A stretch of 64,000 nt of DNA, taken from the NCBI GenBank assembly GCA_040219555.1, contig JAVJSF010000014.1, positions 62,001-126,000 on the forward strand, given 5' to 3'. The first letter of the stretch is position 1. Each line of letters starts with the position of its first letter. The translations under genes and the position numbers were made by a program. Below are positions 52,866 through 61,135 of this stretch, piece after piece. The DNA comes from JAVJSF01 sp040219555 (GTDB lineage Bacteria; Actinomycetota; Thermoleophilia; Miltoncostaeales; Miltoncostaeaceae). The notes beneath the pieces were generated by a model. The model saw only the letters and a program-made list of their open reading frames with translations. It did no database searches and had not been told where the DNA came from.

Positions 52866-54143
52866 ATGTCCGCTGCCGAGCGGTGGATCGCCGGGCTCGA
52901 CATCCTTGGGATGCGCTTCGGGCTGGAGCGGATGCACGCCCTCCTCGATCGCCTGGGCCACCCCGAGCGCGGGGTGCCGGCGTTGCATGTGGTCGGCACC
53001 AACGGCAAGTCGTCCACCACCCGTCTGGCGGCCGCGCTGCTGGGGGCCGGCGGGCGCCGGGCCGGCGCGTACCTGTCTCCGCACATCACCACCTGGCGCG
53101 AGCGCGTCCAGGTGGGGGGCGAGCCCGTGGGTGAGGAGACCTTCGCGACGGCGGTCGCCGCGGTGCGGACCGCATCGCGGGAGGTGGAGGAGTCCCTGGG
53201 CGAGCCCGTCACCCAGTTCGAGGCCCTCACCGCCGCGGCCTTCGTCGCCCTGCGGTCCGAGGGGGTGGATGCCTGGGTCATCGAGGCCGGGCTGGGCGGC
53301 CGGCACGACGCCACCAACGTGCTGGCCCCCGGCGCCGCGGTGGCTCTGACCAACGTCGCCCTCGATCACACCGCCCTGCTCGGGGACAGCGAGCGAGCCA
53401 TCGCCGGTGAGAAGCTGGCGGTGTGCCCGGACGGCCACGACCGGCTGGTGGTGGGGCGCTCGGGAACGGCGGGCGCCGAGGCCGTGGCCGCCGAGTGCGC
53501 CGCGCGCGGCCTGCGGCCCTGGTGGGTGGGGCACCAGGTCACCGTGCGGGCCGAGGCCGGCGGCGTCGTGATCGAGACCCCGCTCGGTGCCGGCGCGCCG
53601 CTGCCGCTGGGGCTCGCCGGGCGGGTGCAGCGCGACAACCTCGCGGTGGCCGTCGCCGGCGCCGCCCTGGTGGACCCCGGGATCCTGGGCCGCCCGGGCC
53701 TGCCCGAGGCCGTGGCCGCGGTGCGCATGCCGGGCCGGCTGGAGTGGTTCCCGGGTGCGCCTCCCGTGCTGCTGGACGGCGCCCACAACCCGGCAGGGGC
53801 CGAGGCTCTCGTGGAGGCGTTGCCCGCCATGGTCGGCAGTGCCCGTCCCCTGGTGGGCGTGATGTCGGTGCTGGGCGACAAGGACGTGGAGGCCATGTGC
53901 GCGGCCCTGGTGCCCCACCTGGACGCCGTGGTGGCCACCGGATCGCACCATCCGAGGGCGCGTGCGGCCGGGGACGTGGCGGCCGCCGTGACCGCCGCGG
54001 GCGGCGTCGCCCACACCGCGCCGCACCCCGAAGCCGCGCTCGCGCGGGCCCGGGAGCTCGCCGGCGCGCGCGGAGTGGTGGTGGTCGCGGGCTCCCTGTA
54101 TCTGCTCGGCGACCTGCGCGCCGGCCTCGCAGCGGGGCTCTGA
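52866..54143 (+). CDS. folC: Folylpolyglutamate/dihydrofolate synthase
   Basis: 425 residues of the Mur-ligase-like FolC family. P-loop VVGTNGKSSTT, then LSPHITTWRERVQVGG, EAGLGGRHDATN, the ALTNVALDHTALLG block, and LLDGAHNPAGAE in the C-terminal domain. It adds glutamates to folates. The ATG is 14 bases after valS. It may aid the one-carbon metabolism hinted at by the MetF-like gene, though the loci are distant. Confidence 0.94.
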   Translation: MSAAERWIAGLDILGMRFGLERMHALLDRLGHPERGVPALHVVGTNGKSSTTRLAAALLGAGGRRAGAYLSPHITTWRERVQVGGEPVGEETFATAVAAVRTASREVEESLGEPVTQFEALTAAAFVALRSEGVDAWVIEAGLGGRHDATNVLAPGAAVALTNVALDHTALLGDSERAIAGEKLAVCPDGHDRLVVGRSGTAGAEAVAAECAARGLRPWWVGHQVTVRAEAGGVVIETPLGAGAPLPLGLAGRVQRDNLAVAVAGAALVDPGILGRPGLPEAVAAVRMPGRLEWFPGAPPVLLDGAHNPAGAEALVEALPAMVGSARPLVGVMSVLGDKDVEAMCAALVPHLDAVVATGSHHPRARAAGDVAAAVTAAGGVAHTAPHPEAALARARELAGARGVVVVAGSLYLLGDLRAGLAAGL

Positions 54144-54203
54144 AACGGTCGTTCCACGCTGCCGGAGCGGGATCCGGGGACCGAGGGCGGGCGGGGGCCC
54201 TGA

Positions 54204-54209
54204 TACACT
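54204..54209 (+). promoter_or_regulatory. Putative -10 box TACACT
   Basis: TACACT, about 55 bases before the hypothetical gene at 54264, in the 120-base gap after folC. Confidence 0.35.
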
Positions 54210-54263
54210 CGCGCGCGTTTGCCGGGCCCCGCCCGGTCCCAGCGATCCGATCCCGGGTGAGGC

Positions 54264-54881
54264 GTGGACGAGACGACCAACAGCGATCCGTTCGAGAGCA
54301 TCTCCGGGTTCTTCGAATCCGGAGCCTGGGACCTCACCGTCCTGCTGCTCCAGGCCTTCGCGGTCACCTTCTGGCTGGCGCTGATCTTCTGGACCTTCCA
54401 GGATGCCCGGCGACGTATCGAGAACCCGGGCCTCGTGGCCGCATGCGTGGCGCTGTCGGTGGTGCTCCCGTATCTCGGGTCGATCGTCTACCTCATCGTC
54501 CGCCCGCCCGAGTACCTGGACGATGTGCGCGAGCGCGAGCTCGAGCTCATCGCGCTCGAGCAGCGTCTGGCCGAGACGGGGGACACCGAGGGGCAGGCGA
54601 TGGTCGGCAAGCTGCTGGCGCGCGAGGGGATCACGGGCGGCGGCGACGCGGTGGCCACCAAGCGCGCGCTGCGCCAGGCGGGCGTGGCGATCCAGGATGA
54701 CGTGAAGGACCTGGACGCCCGCCTCACCGAGCTGGAGTTCCGCCTGCGATCCCGCGCCGGCGTTGCCGAGCGGGCCGTCGAGGGCGCGCCGGTGGCCGAA
54801 GACGGAGCCGGCCGCACCGGCGAGACCGGCCGGCGCCTGCGCGGCTGGCGCACCCGACAAGACCAGGATGCATATGACTGA
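54264..54881 (+). CDS. Hypothetical protein with two membrane spans and a charged helical tail
   Basis: 205 residues. Two spans (about 24-45 and 58-79) are joined by FQDARRRIENPG, the layout of phospholipase-D-nuclease-like N-terminal anchors. The tail has a Glu/Arg helix, then GITGGGDAVATKRALRQAG, an AUCH-like pattern, and a basic C-terminus. GTG 54264. It overlaps ndk by eight bases, so both are probably co-translated. Function unknown. Confidence 0.7.
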   Translation: MDETTNSDPFESISGFFESGAWDLTVLLLQAFAVTFWLALIFWTFQDARRRIENPGLVAACVALSVVLPYLGSIVYLIVRPPEYLDDVRERELELIALEQRLAETGDTEGQAMVGKLLAREGITGGGDAVATKRALRQAGVAIQDDVKDLDARLTELEFRLRSRAGVAERAVEGAPVAEDGAGRTGETGRRLRGWRTRQDQDAYD

Positions 54882-55287
54882 GCGCTCGTTCGTGATGGTG
54901 AAGCCCGACGGCGTGGCCGCGGGTCTGACAGGGGAGATCATCGGCCGCATCGAGCGGCGCGGCCTGCACATCGTGGCCCTCCGCAAGGAGGTCATGGCGC
55001 GCTCCGTGGCCGAGGAGCACTACGCGGAGCACCGCGAGCGGCCGTTCTTCGGCGAGCTGGTGGAGTTCATCGTGTCCGCGCCCGTGGTGCTCATGGTGGT
55101 GGAGGGTGACGGCGCCATTCCGGTGCTGCGCACCATGATGGGTGCCACCGACCCCAAGAACGCCGCACCGGGGACCATCCGGGGCGACTTCGCCCTCGAC
55201 GTCGGCCAGAACGTGATCCACGGCTCCGACGCCCCGGGCTCCGCGGCGCGCGAGCTCGCGCTGCACTTCCCCGCGCTCGACGCCTGA
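54874..55287 (+). CDS. ndk: Nucleoside diphosphate kinase
   Basis: 137 residues. RSFVMVKPDGV at the start and catalytic His116 in NVIHGSDAPGSAARE. It transfers the gamma phosphate between nucleotides. Start chosen at ATG 54874 because AGG precedes it by six bases; ATG 54868 is also in frame but too close to the same AGG. Confidence 0.96.
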   Translation: MTERSFVMVKPDGVAAGLTGEIIGRIERRGLHIVALRKEVMARSVAEEHYAEHRERPFFGELVEFIVSAPVVLMVVEGDGAIPVLRTMMGATDPKNAAPGTIRGDFALDVGQNVIHGSDAPGSAARELALHFPALDA

Positions 55288-55300
55288 CCCGGGCGCGCCG

Positions 55301-55852
55301 GTGATCATCCTCGCGTCCGCCTCGCCGCAGAGGTGGGCGCTCGTCGGCACCCTCGGCGTGGCCTACACCATCGACATGCCCGAGGTGGAGGAGGGTGCCG
55401 ACCCCATGGCCAACGCCCGCGCCAAGGCGGCCGAGGTGGCCGGCCGGCGCCACCTGGAGCCCGGCGAGGTGGTGGTCGCCTGCGACACCGAGGTCGTCCT
55501 GGACGGCCGCGCGCTCGGCAAGGCCGGCGACGAGGCGCAGGCCCGGGAGATGATGACATCCCTCGCCGGCCGCGCGCACGAGGTGGTGAGCGCACTGGTG
55601 GTGCGGGGCCCGGCCGGCGCGCGGGAGGCGCTGGTCAGCACCGCGGTGCACATGCGGGCGCACGAGCCCGCCCTGATCGAGTGGTACCTGGGAACCGGGG
55701 AGTGGTCCGGGCGGGCCGGCTCCTACGCCGTGCAGGGCGCCGGCGGCGCCCTGGTGGAGCGGATCGACGGCGACCCGAGCTCGGTGGTGGGCCTGCCCCT
55801 GCCGGCGCTGGTCAGCGCGCTGCGCGACCTCGGGATGGCGCCCTTCGCATGA
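55301..55852 (+). CDS. maf: Maf-family nucleotide pyrophosphatase
   Basis: 183 residues. LASASPQRWALV is the Maf N-terminal loop (Gln in place of the usual Arg). CDTEVVLDGRALGKAGDEAQAREMM holds the catalytic acid, and GSYAVQGAGGALVERIDGDPSSVVGLPL is the C-terminal block, each family-typical. Such enzymes hydrolyse non-canonical or pyrimidine nucleoside triphosphates. GTG start, 13 bases after ndk. Confidence 0.92.
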   Translation: MIILASASPQRWALVGTLGVAYTIDMPEVEEGADPMANARAKAAEVAGRRHLEPGEVVVACDTEVVLDGRALGKAGDEAQAREMMTSLAGRAHEVVSALVVRGPAGAREALVSTAVHMRAHEPALIEWYLGTGEWSGRAGSYAVQGAGGALVERIDGDPSSVVGLPLPALVSALRDLGMAPFA

Positions 55853-55894
55853 GCGACAGCACCCCTGCGCGCTCTTTCGGCGCTACGGGGTGCC

Positions 55895-56021
55895 ATCGGG
55901 CCCCTGGCCGGGGCCCGATGCGGTCGCCGGCACCGGCTCGCTCCGCTTCGCCGGGACTGGCCGGCTGGGTCGACCTCTGTCGGTCGACCGGATGAGAGTC
56001 GGCCTTCGGCCGATCATCCGG
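55895..56021. repeat. Cluster of strong stem-loops downstream of maf
   Basis: Three structures in a row. First, ATCGGGCCCC/GGGGCCCGAT (55895-55919) with a five-base loop, a likely maf terminator. Second, two copies of the palindrome GGTCGACC (55968-55975, 55982-55989). Third, CCGGATGA/TCATCCGG (55988-56021) enclosing TCGGCC-TTC-GGCCGA. No coding sequence is credible here. Confidence 0.75.
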
Positions 56022-56060
56022 TGGGTGCCGGTTCGGCTCGTGGGCCGGTAGGGGTACTGC

Positions 56061-56155
56061 GCGCCGGCCTTCGGCCGGCGTACTGCTTTTCGCGCCGGCC
56101 TTCGGCCATCGTACTGCCTTTTCGCGCCGGCCTTCGGCCGTCGTACTGCTTCCTC
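56061..56155. repeat. Three tandem ~32-base repeats with a GGCCTTCGGCC hairpin
   Basis: Copies at 56061-56091, 56092-56123 and 56124-56155. Each is GCGCCGGCCTTCGGCC followed by a variable pair, then CGTACTGC and a T-rich end. A partial GTACTGC precedes copy 1. Together with the stem-loops upstream this fills the 320-base gap between maf and the convergent small gene. Confidence 0.8.
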
Positions 56156-56172
56156 GGGCCGGCTCCGCCCAT

Positions 56173-56388
56173 CTAGTAGAGGGGTGGGTAGCGGTCCATG
56201 AGGTCGGCGTGCCGGCGGGCGCGCTCGCGCTCGTCCTGGAGGGAGGCGTCGTCGGCCTCCTCCTTGAGGCGGCGCAGCGTCTCCATGATCTCGTCGCGCC
56301 GGCGCGCCCGGGCCTGCTCTTCCTTCTCGGCCCGGCGGGCGGCGCGCCGATATGCGCTGTTGTCGTCGGCGAACAGGGGTGTGCCCAT
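56173..56388 (-). CDS. Small charged coiled-coil protein (71 aa)
   Basis: 71 residues, over one third Arg, Glu, Asp or Lys. After MGTPLFADDNSAYRRAARR the rest is a likely continuous helix and coiled coil. There are no cysteines and no membrane segment. It converges on the repeat array and diverges from mreB. I recognise no family; composition alone could suggest nucleic-acid or protein scaffolding, but that is guesswork. Confidence 0.6.
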   Translation of the reverse strand: MGTPLFADDNSAYRRAARRAEKEEQARARRRDEIMETLRRLKEEADDASLQDERERARRHADLMDRYPPLY

Positions 56389-56463
56389 CCCCAGAACGGT
56401 AGCGGACCCGGCAACGTCGCTTGCGCCCGCGCGGAGGCGCTGGCGCTATGGGCCCGGGCTCGC

Positions 56464-56469
56464 TACCGT
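56464..56469 (+). promoter_or_regulatory. Putative -10 box TACCGT upstream of mreB
   Basis: TACCGT, about 100 bases before the proposed mreB start; the same hexamer precedes tRNA-Arg. It would drive the mreBCD-mrdA-rodA operon. Confidence 0.4.
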
Positions 56470-56570
56470 GGGCGATGCCGGGGCGACCCGCGTGCCGGCG
56501 CGGACGTCCGTGCACAGACGTAGGATGCGCGGGGGCCGGTTGCGGCACACCCACGCGACGGGAGGCACCG

Positions 56571-57617
56571 ATCGGGTTCTGGAGCTACCTGACCGGGTTC
56601 GGCGGACGCGACATGGCCGTCGACCTCGGCACGGCGAATACGCTCGTCTATGTCCGCGGACGCGGCATCGTGCTGTCCGAGCCGTCGGTGGTCGCCATCG
56701 ACCAGCGGACGGGCGAGGTGCACGCCGTCGGCATCGAGGCCAAGCGCATGCTCGGCCGGACCCCCGGCAACATCAGCGCCATCCGGCCGCTGAAGGACGG
56801 GGTGATCGCCGACTTCGACGTCACCGAGCAGATGCTGCGCCACTTCATCCAGAAGGTGCACCAGAACCGCTGGGCGCATCCGCGCGTGGTGGTCTGCGTG
56901 CCATCGGGGGTCACCGGCGTGGAGAAGCGCGCCGTGGAGGAGGCCACGCTGTCCGCCGGCGCGCGCAGCGCCTTCCTCATCGAGGAGCCCATGGCCGCCG
57001 CCATCGGCGCCGGCCTTCCCGTGGCCGAGCCCACCGGGAACATGGTGGTCGACATCGGCGGCGGCACCACCGAGGTGGCGGTGATCTCCCTGGGCGGCAT
57101 CGTGGTGGCCCAGTCCATCCGCGTCGGCGGGGACGAGCTGGACGAGGCGATCATCGCCTACGTCAAACGCGAGCACAAACTGATGATCGGCAGCCAGACC
57201 GCCGAGGAGGTCAAGCTGGAGATCGGCTCGGCCTACCCGCTGCGCGAGGAGGTCCAGGCCGAGATCCGCGGGCGCGACATGATCACCGGCCTGCCCAAGA
57301 CAGTCGTGCTGTCGTCCGAGGATGTTCGCGACGCCCTCGAGGAGCCGCTGGTCCAGATCGTCGACGCCGTCAAGAGCACCCTGGACAAGACCCCGCCCGA
57401 GCTGGCGTCCGACATCATGGACCGCGGGATCATGCTGGCCGGCGGCGGCTCGCTCCTGCAGGGCCTGGACGAGCGGCTGCGTCGCGAGACCGAGATGCCC
57501 ATCCACGTGGCCGAGTCGCCCCTCACGTGCGTGGCGGTCGGCTCGGGACGCTCCCTGGAGGAGTTCGAAGTGATGCAGAAGGCGTCCTCGAACGGGCGAC
57601 CGAGGCGGCGCTACTGA
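56571..57617 (+). CDS. mreB: Rod-shape-determining actin homologue MreB (apparent ATC start)
   Basis: 348 residues from the proposed start. The actin fold is complete: phosphate 1 MAVDLGTANTLVYV, GVPSGVTGVEKRA-like VCVPSGVTGVEKRAV, phosphate 2 VVDIGGGTTEVAVIS, and adenosine LAGGGSLLQGLD. Homologues begin MGFxSYLTGxGGRDMAVDLG. Here that Met is an ATC codon (56571), five bases after GGGAGG (56560-56565). The only later ATG (56613) would delete the membrane-binding N-terminus and lacks a ribosome site; upstream ATGs add ~30-50 unrelated residues. I therefore propose ATC initiation. Confidence 0.93.
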   Translation: MGFWSYLTGFGGRDMAVDLGTANTLVYVRGRGIVLSEPSVVAIDQRTGEVHAVGIEAKRMLGRTPGNISAIRPLKDGVIADFDVTEQMLRHFIQKVHQNRWAHPRVVVCVPSGVTGVEKRAVEEATLSAGARSAFLIEEPMAAAIGAGLPVAEPTGNMVVDIGGGTTEVAVISLGGIVVAQSIRVGGDELDEAIIAYVKREHKLMIGSQTAEEVKLEIGSAYPLREEVQAEIRGRDMITGLPKTVVLSSEDVRDALEEPLVQIVDAVKSTLDKTPPELASDIMDRGIMLAGGGSLLQGLDERLRRETEMPIHVAESPLTCVAVGSGRSLEEFEVMQKASSNGRPRRRY

Positions 57618-57651
57618 GCGGGCGTCCGGCAACCGGACGGGGGTGCGCACG

Positions 57652-58563
57652 ATGAGCACCTCCGGCTCCGGCGTCCAGCGACGACGCGCCAACGTGCGCC
57701 GTGCGGTCATCGCCTCCCTGGTGGTGGCCTGTCTCGGCCTCATGACCGGCTACTTCCGCGAGGACGGCGCCGGCCCGCTCCATTCGGTCCAGAGCTCCAC
57801 CGCCGGCGTGATGGCGCCCGTGCAGGAGATCGCGGGCAAGGCCGTCGAGCCCTTCCGCAACGGGTGGAACTACGTGGCGGGCCTGCGCGACGCGCGCGAC
57901 CGGGCCGCGCGCCTCGAGCGCGAGAACGAGATCCTGCGCGCCGCCGCGGCCGACAACATCGCTCGCGACGCCGAGCTGCGGGCCCTCCAGCGCCTGATGG
58001 GAGTCGGCAACGAGGTCGACGGGTACGGCAAGGTGAACGCGGCGCTGTTCGCCCGCTCGGTGACCGCCTGGGACCGCCTGGCCCGCATCAACAAGGGGAG
58101 CGGCGACGGGGTCGTGCGCAACTCGCCCGTCGTGGCCGGCTCGGAGCGCGGCATGCAGTTGGTGGGGGTGGTCACCTCGGTCCGGGCCCGTTCGGCCGAC
58201 ATCGCCTTCATCACCGACGGCAACACCGAGGTTGGCGCGTTCGTGCCCGAGGCCGGGGGCAACTACCCCGGGCTGATCCAGGCCATCACGCCGGGCCAGT
58301 TGCGCCTGAGCATGATCCCGCGCGAGGCGCGACTGGCCGACGGTCAACTGGTGCTCACCTCGGGCTTCGTCGCCCGCGGCGGCGGCCTGCCCTCCATCTA
58401 TCCGCGGGGCCTGCCCGTCGGCGTGGTGACCAACTTCGGCGCCCGCGAGGCCGACGCGCAGGCCACCGTCCAGGTGACCCCGTTCGTGGAGTTCAGCGAG
58501 CTGGCCTATGTGACCGTCCTGACCCCCGAGAGCCCAGAGGCGTTGCGCAGGGCCGAGGGGTGA
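57652..58563 (+). CDS. mreC: Rod-shape protein MreC
   Basis: 303 residues. One N-terminal membrane span (about 20-38), a coiled coil (ARDRAARLERENEILRAAA, split), then the periplasmic-type beta domains with VVTSVRARSADIAFITDGN and ASGFVARGG-like TSGFVARGGGLPSIYPRGLPVG (the family-specific loop). It links MreB to the wall synthases. ATG 57652 has GGGGG eight bases upstream; GTG 57643 is an alternative. Stop overlaps mreD as GTGA. Confidence 0.92.
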   Translation: MSTSGSGVQRRRANVRRAVIASLVVACLGLMTGYFREDGAGPLHSVQSSTAGVMAPVQEIAGKAVEPFRNGWNYVAGLRDARDRAARLERENEILRAAAADNIARDAELRALQRLMGVGNEVDGYGKVNAALFARSVTAWDRLARINKGSGDGVVRNSPVVAGSERGMQLVGVVTSVRARSADIAFITDGNTEVGAFVPEAGGNYPGLIQAITPGQLRLSMIPREARLADGQLVLTSGFVARGGGLPSIYPRGLPVGVVTNFGAREADAQATVQVTPFVEFSELAYVTVLTPESPEALRRAEG

Positions 58564-59153
58564 GCACCCAGCCCGGAGGGACCTCCGCCGGCGGTATCGC
58601 GCCGCGCGCCATGCGCTCGTCGCGGCGCCCCGTGGCCGGGGTGGGGCTCGGCTGGGTGGCGGCCATGATCGTCGTCGGCGTGCTGGTGCAGGTGAGCGTC
58701 CTGCCGTACGTCAACATCGCGGACGGCATCCCCGACATCATGGCGCCCATCGTCGTGGTGGCGGCTGTGCTGCGCGGGACCCTCGTGGGGGCGGTCGGGG
58801 GCTTCGGCGCGGGCCTCCTGGTGGAGCTCGCCTCGCCCGTCAGCACGCTGGGTGTTCTGGCGCTCCTGTACCTCATCGTGGGCGCCTGGTGCGGGCGCTA
58901 CTGTGAGCGCGAGGAGGGGGCGAGCCTCAGCGCACCCCTCGCGCTGTCCGTGGTCGCCGCGCTGTTCGTGCAGTTCGGCTACATGGCCGTCCGGCTGATG
59001 CTGGGCGACAGCATCCCCCCATCTGATTTCGTGGCCCAGGTGCTCTTCCCGACCCTCGTCCTCACTGCCCTGCTCTCGCCGCCGGTCCTGCTGATCGGCC
59101 GCCGTCTGCTGGGCGCTCCGCAGAACGTCGAGCCGGCGGGGCTGGCGCGATGA
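58560..59153 (+). CDS. mreD: Rod-shape protein MreD
   Basis: 197 residues. A ~35-residue basic N-terminal lead is followed by five membrane spans. The MreD pattern SVLPYVNIADGIPDIMAPIVVVAAVLRG / GGFGAGLLVELASPVSTLGV is visible in parts. GTG 58560 overlaps mreC; its stop overlaps mrdA as ATGA. The conserved position in the operon supports the call, since MreD sequences vary widely. Confidence 0.87.
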   Translation: MSTQPGGTSAGGIAPRAMRSSRRPVAGVGLGWVAAMIVVGVLVQVSVLPYVNIADGIPDIMAPIVVVAAVLRGTLVGAVGGFGAGLLVELASPVSTLGVLALLYLIVGAWCGRYCEREEGASLSAPLALSVVAALFVQFGYMAVRLMLGDSIPPSDFVAQVLFPTLVLTALLSPPVLLIGRRLLGAPQNVEPAGLAR

Positions 59154-61123
59154 GCCGGCTCGACCGCCCCCCGCGGGGCCTGGGCCGCGGACCGCGCGGC
59201 GGCAGCTGGGCGCCGAGCCTCACGCCGCGCGCGGCGGTGCGCATCGCCACCCTCGGCGGCATCATCGTCGCCATGCTCGGGCTGCTGCTGGTGCGGCTGT
59301 GGTTCCTGCAGATCATCAGCGGCGAGGACTACTCGGCGCGCGCCCAGGGGAACTTCCTGCGCGAGGTCGTGGTGGAGGCCCCGCGGGGCAACATCCTGGC
59401 CGAGGACGGCCGGGTGCTGGTGGGCAACACCCCCGGCAAGAACATCGTGGCCGCGCCCAGCGAGCTGCGCGGGGCCCAGCGCGAGCGGGTCCTCACCCGC
59501 CTGGCGCGCCGGCTCGGTGAGATCGACGGCGAGCGGGTCACCCCGGCGGACCTGATCGAGACCATGGAGACTGCGGAGAACCAGGGCCAGCCCACCGCCG
59601 TCCTGCTCGAGAACGTGCCGCCGCCGGTTGTGCGGTACATGTCCGAGCGCTGGCGCGACTACCGCGGCGTCTCGCTGGAGAACACCTGGGTGCGCACCTA
59701 CCCCCAGGGCCGCCTCGCGGCCCACATCCTCGGCACCACCGGCAAGATCGGCCAGGACGACCTGCGCGAGTACCGCCGCGACGGCTACACCGGCAACGAG
59801 GTCATCGGGATCGGTGGCCTGGAGGAGCAGTACGAGAGCCTGCTGCGCGGGGTCCCCGGCCGCAGCGTGTACGAGGTGGAGGCGTCGGGCGAGCCGAGGG
59901 CGCAGCCCCCGGTGTCCACCGAGCTGCCCCGGCAGGGCAACGACATCCAGACTTCGATCCACATCGACATCCAGGCCGCGCTCGAGGCCTCGCTCGCGCG
60001 ACGTTCGGAGCGCCTCGGCTCCGGCCGGGGCGCCGGCGTGGTGCTGGACGTGCGCACCGGCCAGGTGGTGGCCAGCGCCTCGTACCCGACCTTCGACCCG
60101 GCCATCTTCGTCGAACGGCGTCCCCGCGCCATCGAGCGGCTGTACACCAACCCCCGCCAGCCCGTGTTCAACCGGGTCACCCAGGGCGTCTATCCGGTGG
60201 GCTCGACCTTCAAGCACGTCACGGCGGTGGCCGGCCTGCGCACCGGGTTCATCAGCCCCGGCTCCACGCTGGAGTCCTCGGCCACGGTCGAGCTTTACGA
60301 TCAGACCTTCCAGAACTTCCGCTTCGAGCAGCACGGCTCGGTGAACGTGTCGAAGGCCATCGAGGTCTCCAGCGACACGTTCTTCTACCAGATCGGCGAC
60401 AACTTCTTCCGTCGCGACGACTCCCCGCTCCAGGACGAGGCGCGGCGCTTCGGCTTCGGTTCGCCCACCGGGATCGACCTGCCCTCCGAGAGCGCCGGCC
60501 TGGTGCCCGACCCGACCTGGAAGAAGCGCCGCTTCGCAGGACCGGACTTCGATCCGTTCGACCGCGAGTGGCGCCCCGGCGACACCATCCAGTTGACCGT
60601 GGGGCAGGGGTACTTCCAGGCCACCCCGCTACAGCTCGCCCAGTCGTATGCGGCCATCGCCAACGGCGGCACGCTGAACAGCCCGACCATCGGCGGCACC
60701 GTGCTCGAGCCCAACGGCCGAGCGGTGAGGAGCGTCGCCGAGGGCGCGACCGCCCGCGATTCCGATCTCGCCGACGAGTGGCTGACGGCCATCCGCGAGG
60801 GCGTGTTCCTCGCGTCCAACGGGTCCGAGGGGACCTCGACGTCGGTGTTCGGCGCTCTCCCCGAGGGTTCCAAGGTGGCCGGCAAGACCGGCACCGCCGA
60901 GACCGGGCAGCCGGCCGAGGGCGGCGGCTTCACCCCCGACCACTCGTGGTTCGCGGGCTACGGCCCGGCGGACGACCCGCGCTATGCCATCGCCGTGGTG
61001 GTCGAGAACGCCGGCACGGGCTCCAACGCCGCCGCCCCGGTGGCCTGCGAGACGATGACCATCGCGCTGGACGTGGATCCCGAGGACTGCGGCTCCGCGT
61101 CGCAGGCCGAGCCGGGTATCTAG
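59150..61123 (+). CDS. mrdA: Penicillin-binding protein 2 (transpeptidase)
   Basis: 657 residues. One membrane anchor (about 32-52), dimerisation domain with VVEAPRGNILAEDGRVL, then the transpeptidase with SxxK (Ser352 in GSTFK), SxD (Ser407 in VSSDTFF; the third residue is Asp rather than the usual Asn) and KTGTAE near 580. It crosslinks wall peptidoglycan during elongation. ATG 59150 overlaps mreD. Confidence 0.95.
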   Translation: MSRLDRPPRGLGRGPRGGSWAPSLTPRAAVRIATLGGIIVAMLGLLLVRLWFLQIISGEDYSARAQGNFLREVVVEAPRGNILAEDGRVLVGNTPGKNIVAAPSELRGAQRERVLTRLARRLGEIDGERVTPADLIETMETAENQGQPTAVLLENVPPPVVRYMSERWRDYRGVSLENTWVRTYPQGRLAAHILGTTGKIGQDDLREYRRDGYTGNEVIGIGGLEEQYESLLRGVPGRSVYEVEASGEPRAQPPVSTELPRQGNDIQTSIHIDIQAALEASLARRSERLGSGRGAGVVLDVRTGQVVASASYPTFDPAIFVERRPRAIERLYTNPRQPVFNRVTQGVYPVGSTFKHVTAVAGLRTGFISPGSTLESSATVELYDQTFQNFRFEQHGSVNVSKAIEVSSDTFFYQIGDNFFRRDDSPLQDEARRFGFGSPTGIDLPSESAGLVPDPTWKKRRFAGPDFDPFDREWRPGDTIQLTVGQGYFQATPLQLAQSYAAIANGGTLNSPTIGGTVLEPNGRAVRSVAEGATARDSDLADEWLTAIREGVFLASNGSEGTSTSVFGALPEGSKVAGKTGTAETGQPAEGGGFTPDHSWFAGYGPADDPRYAIAVVVENAGTGSNAAAPVACETMTIALDVDPEDCGSASQAEPGI

Positions 61124-61135
61124 GATGCGCGACTG

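Noticed and set aside
56061..56155. CRISPR-like array from the three ~32-base repeats
   Set aside because: The units are directly adjacent with no spacers, the repeat itself is a hairpin, and no cas gene is in the window.
55883..56554. Reverse-strand frame with repeated RRPKAGAK-like peptides
   Set aside because: It is a translation of the tandem hairpin repeats, overlaps the better small gene at 56173-56388 and has no ribosome site.
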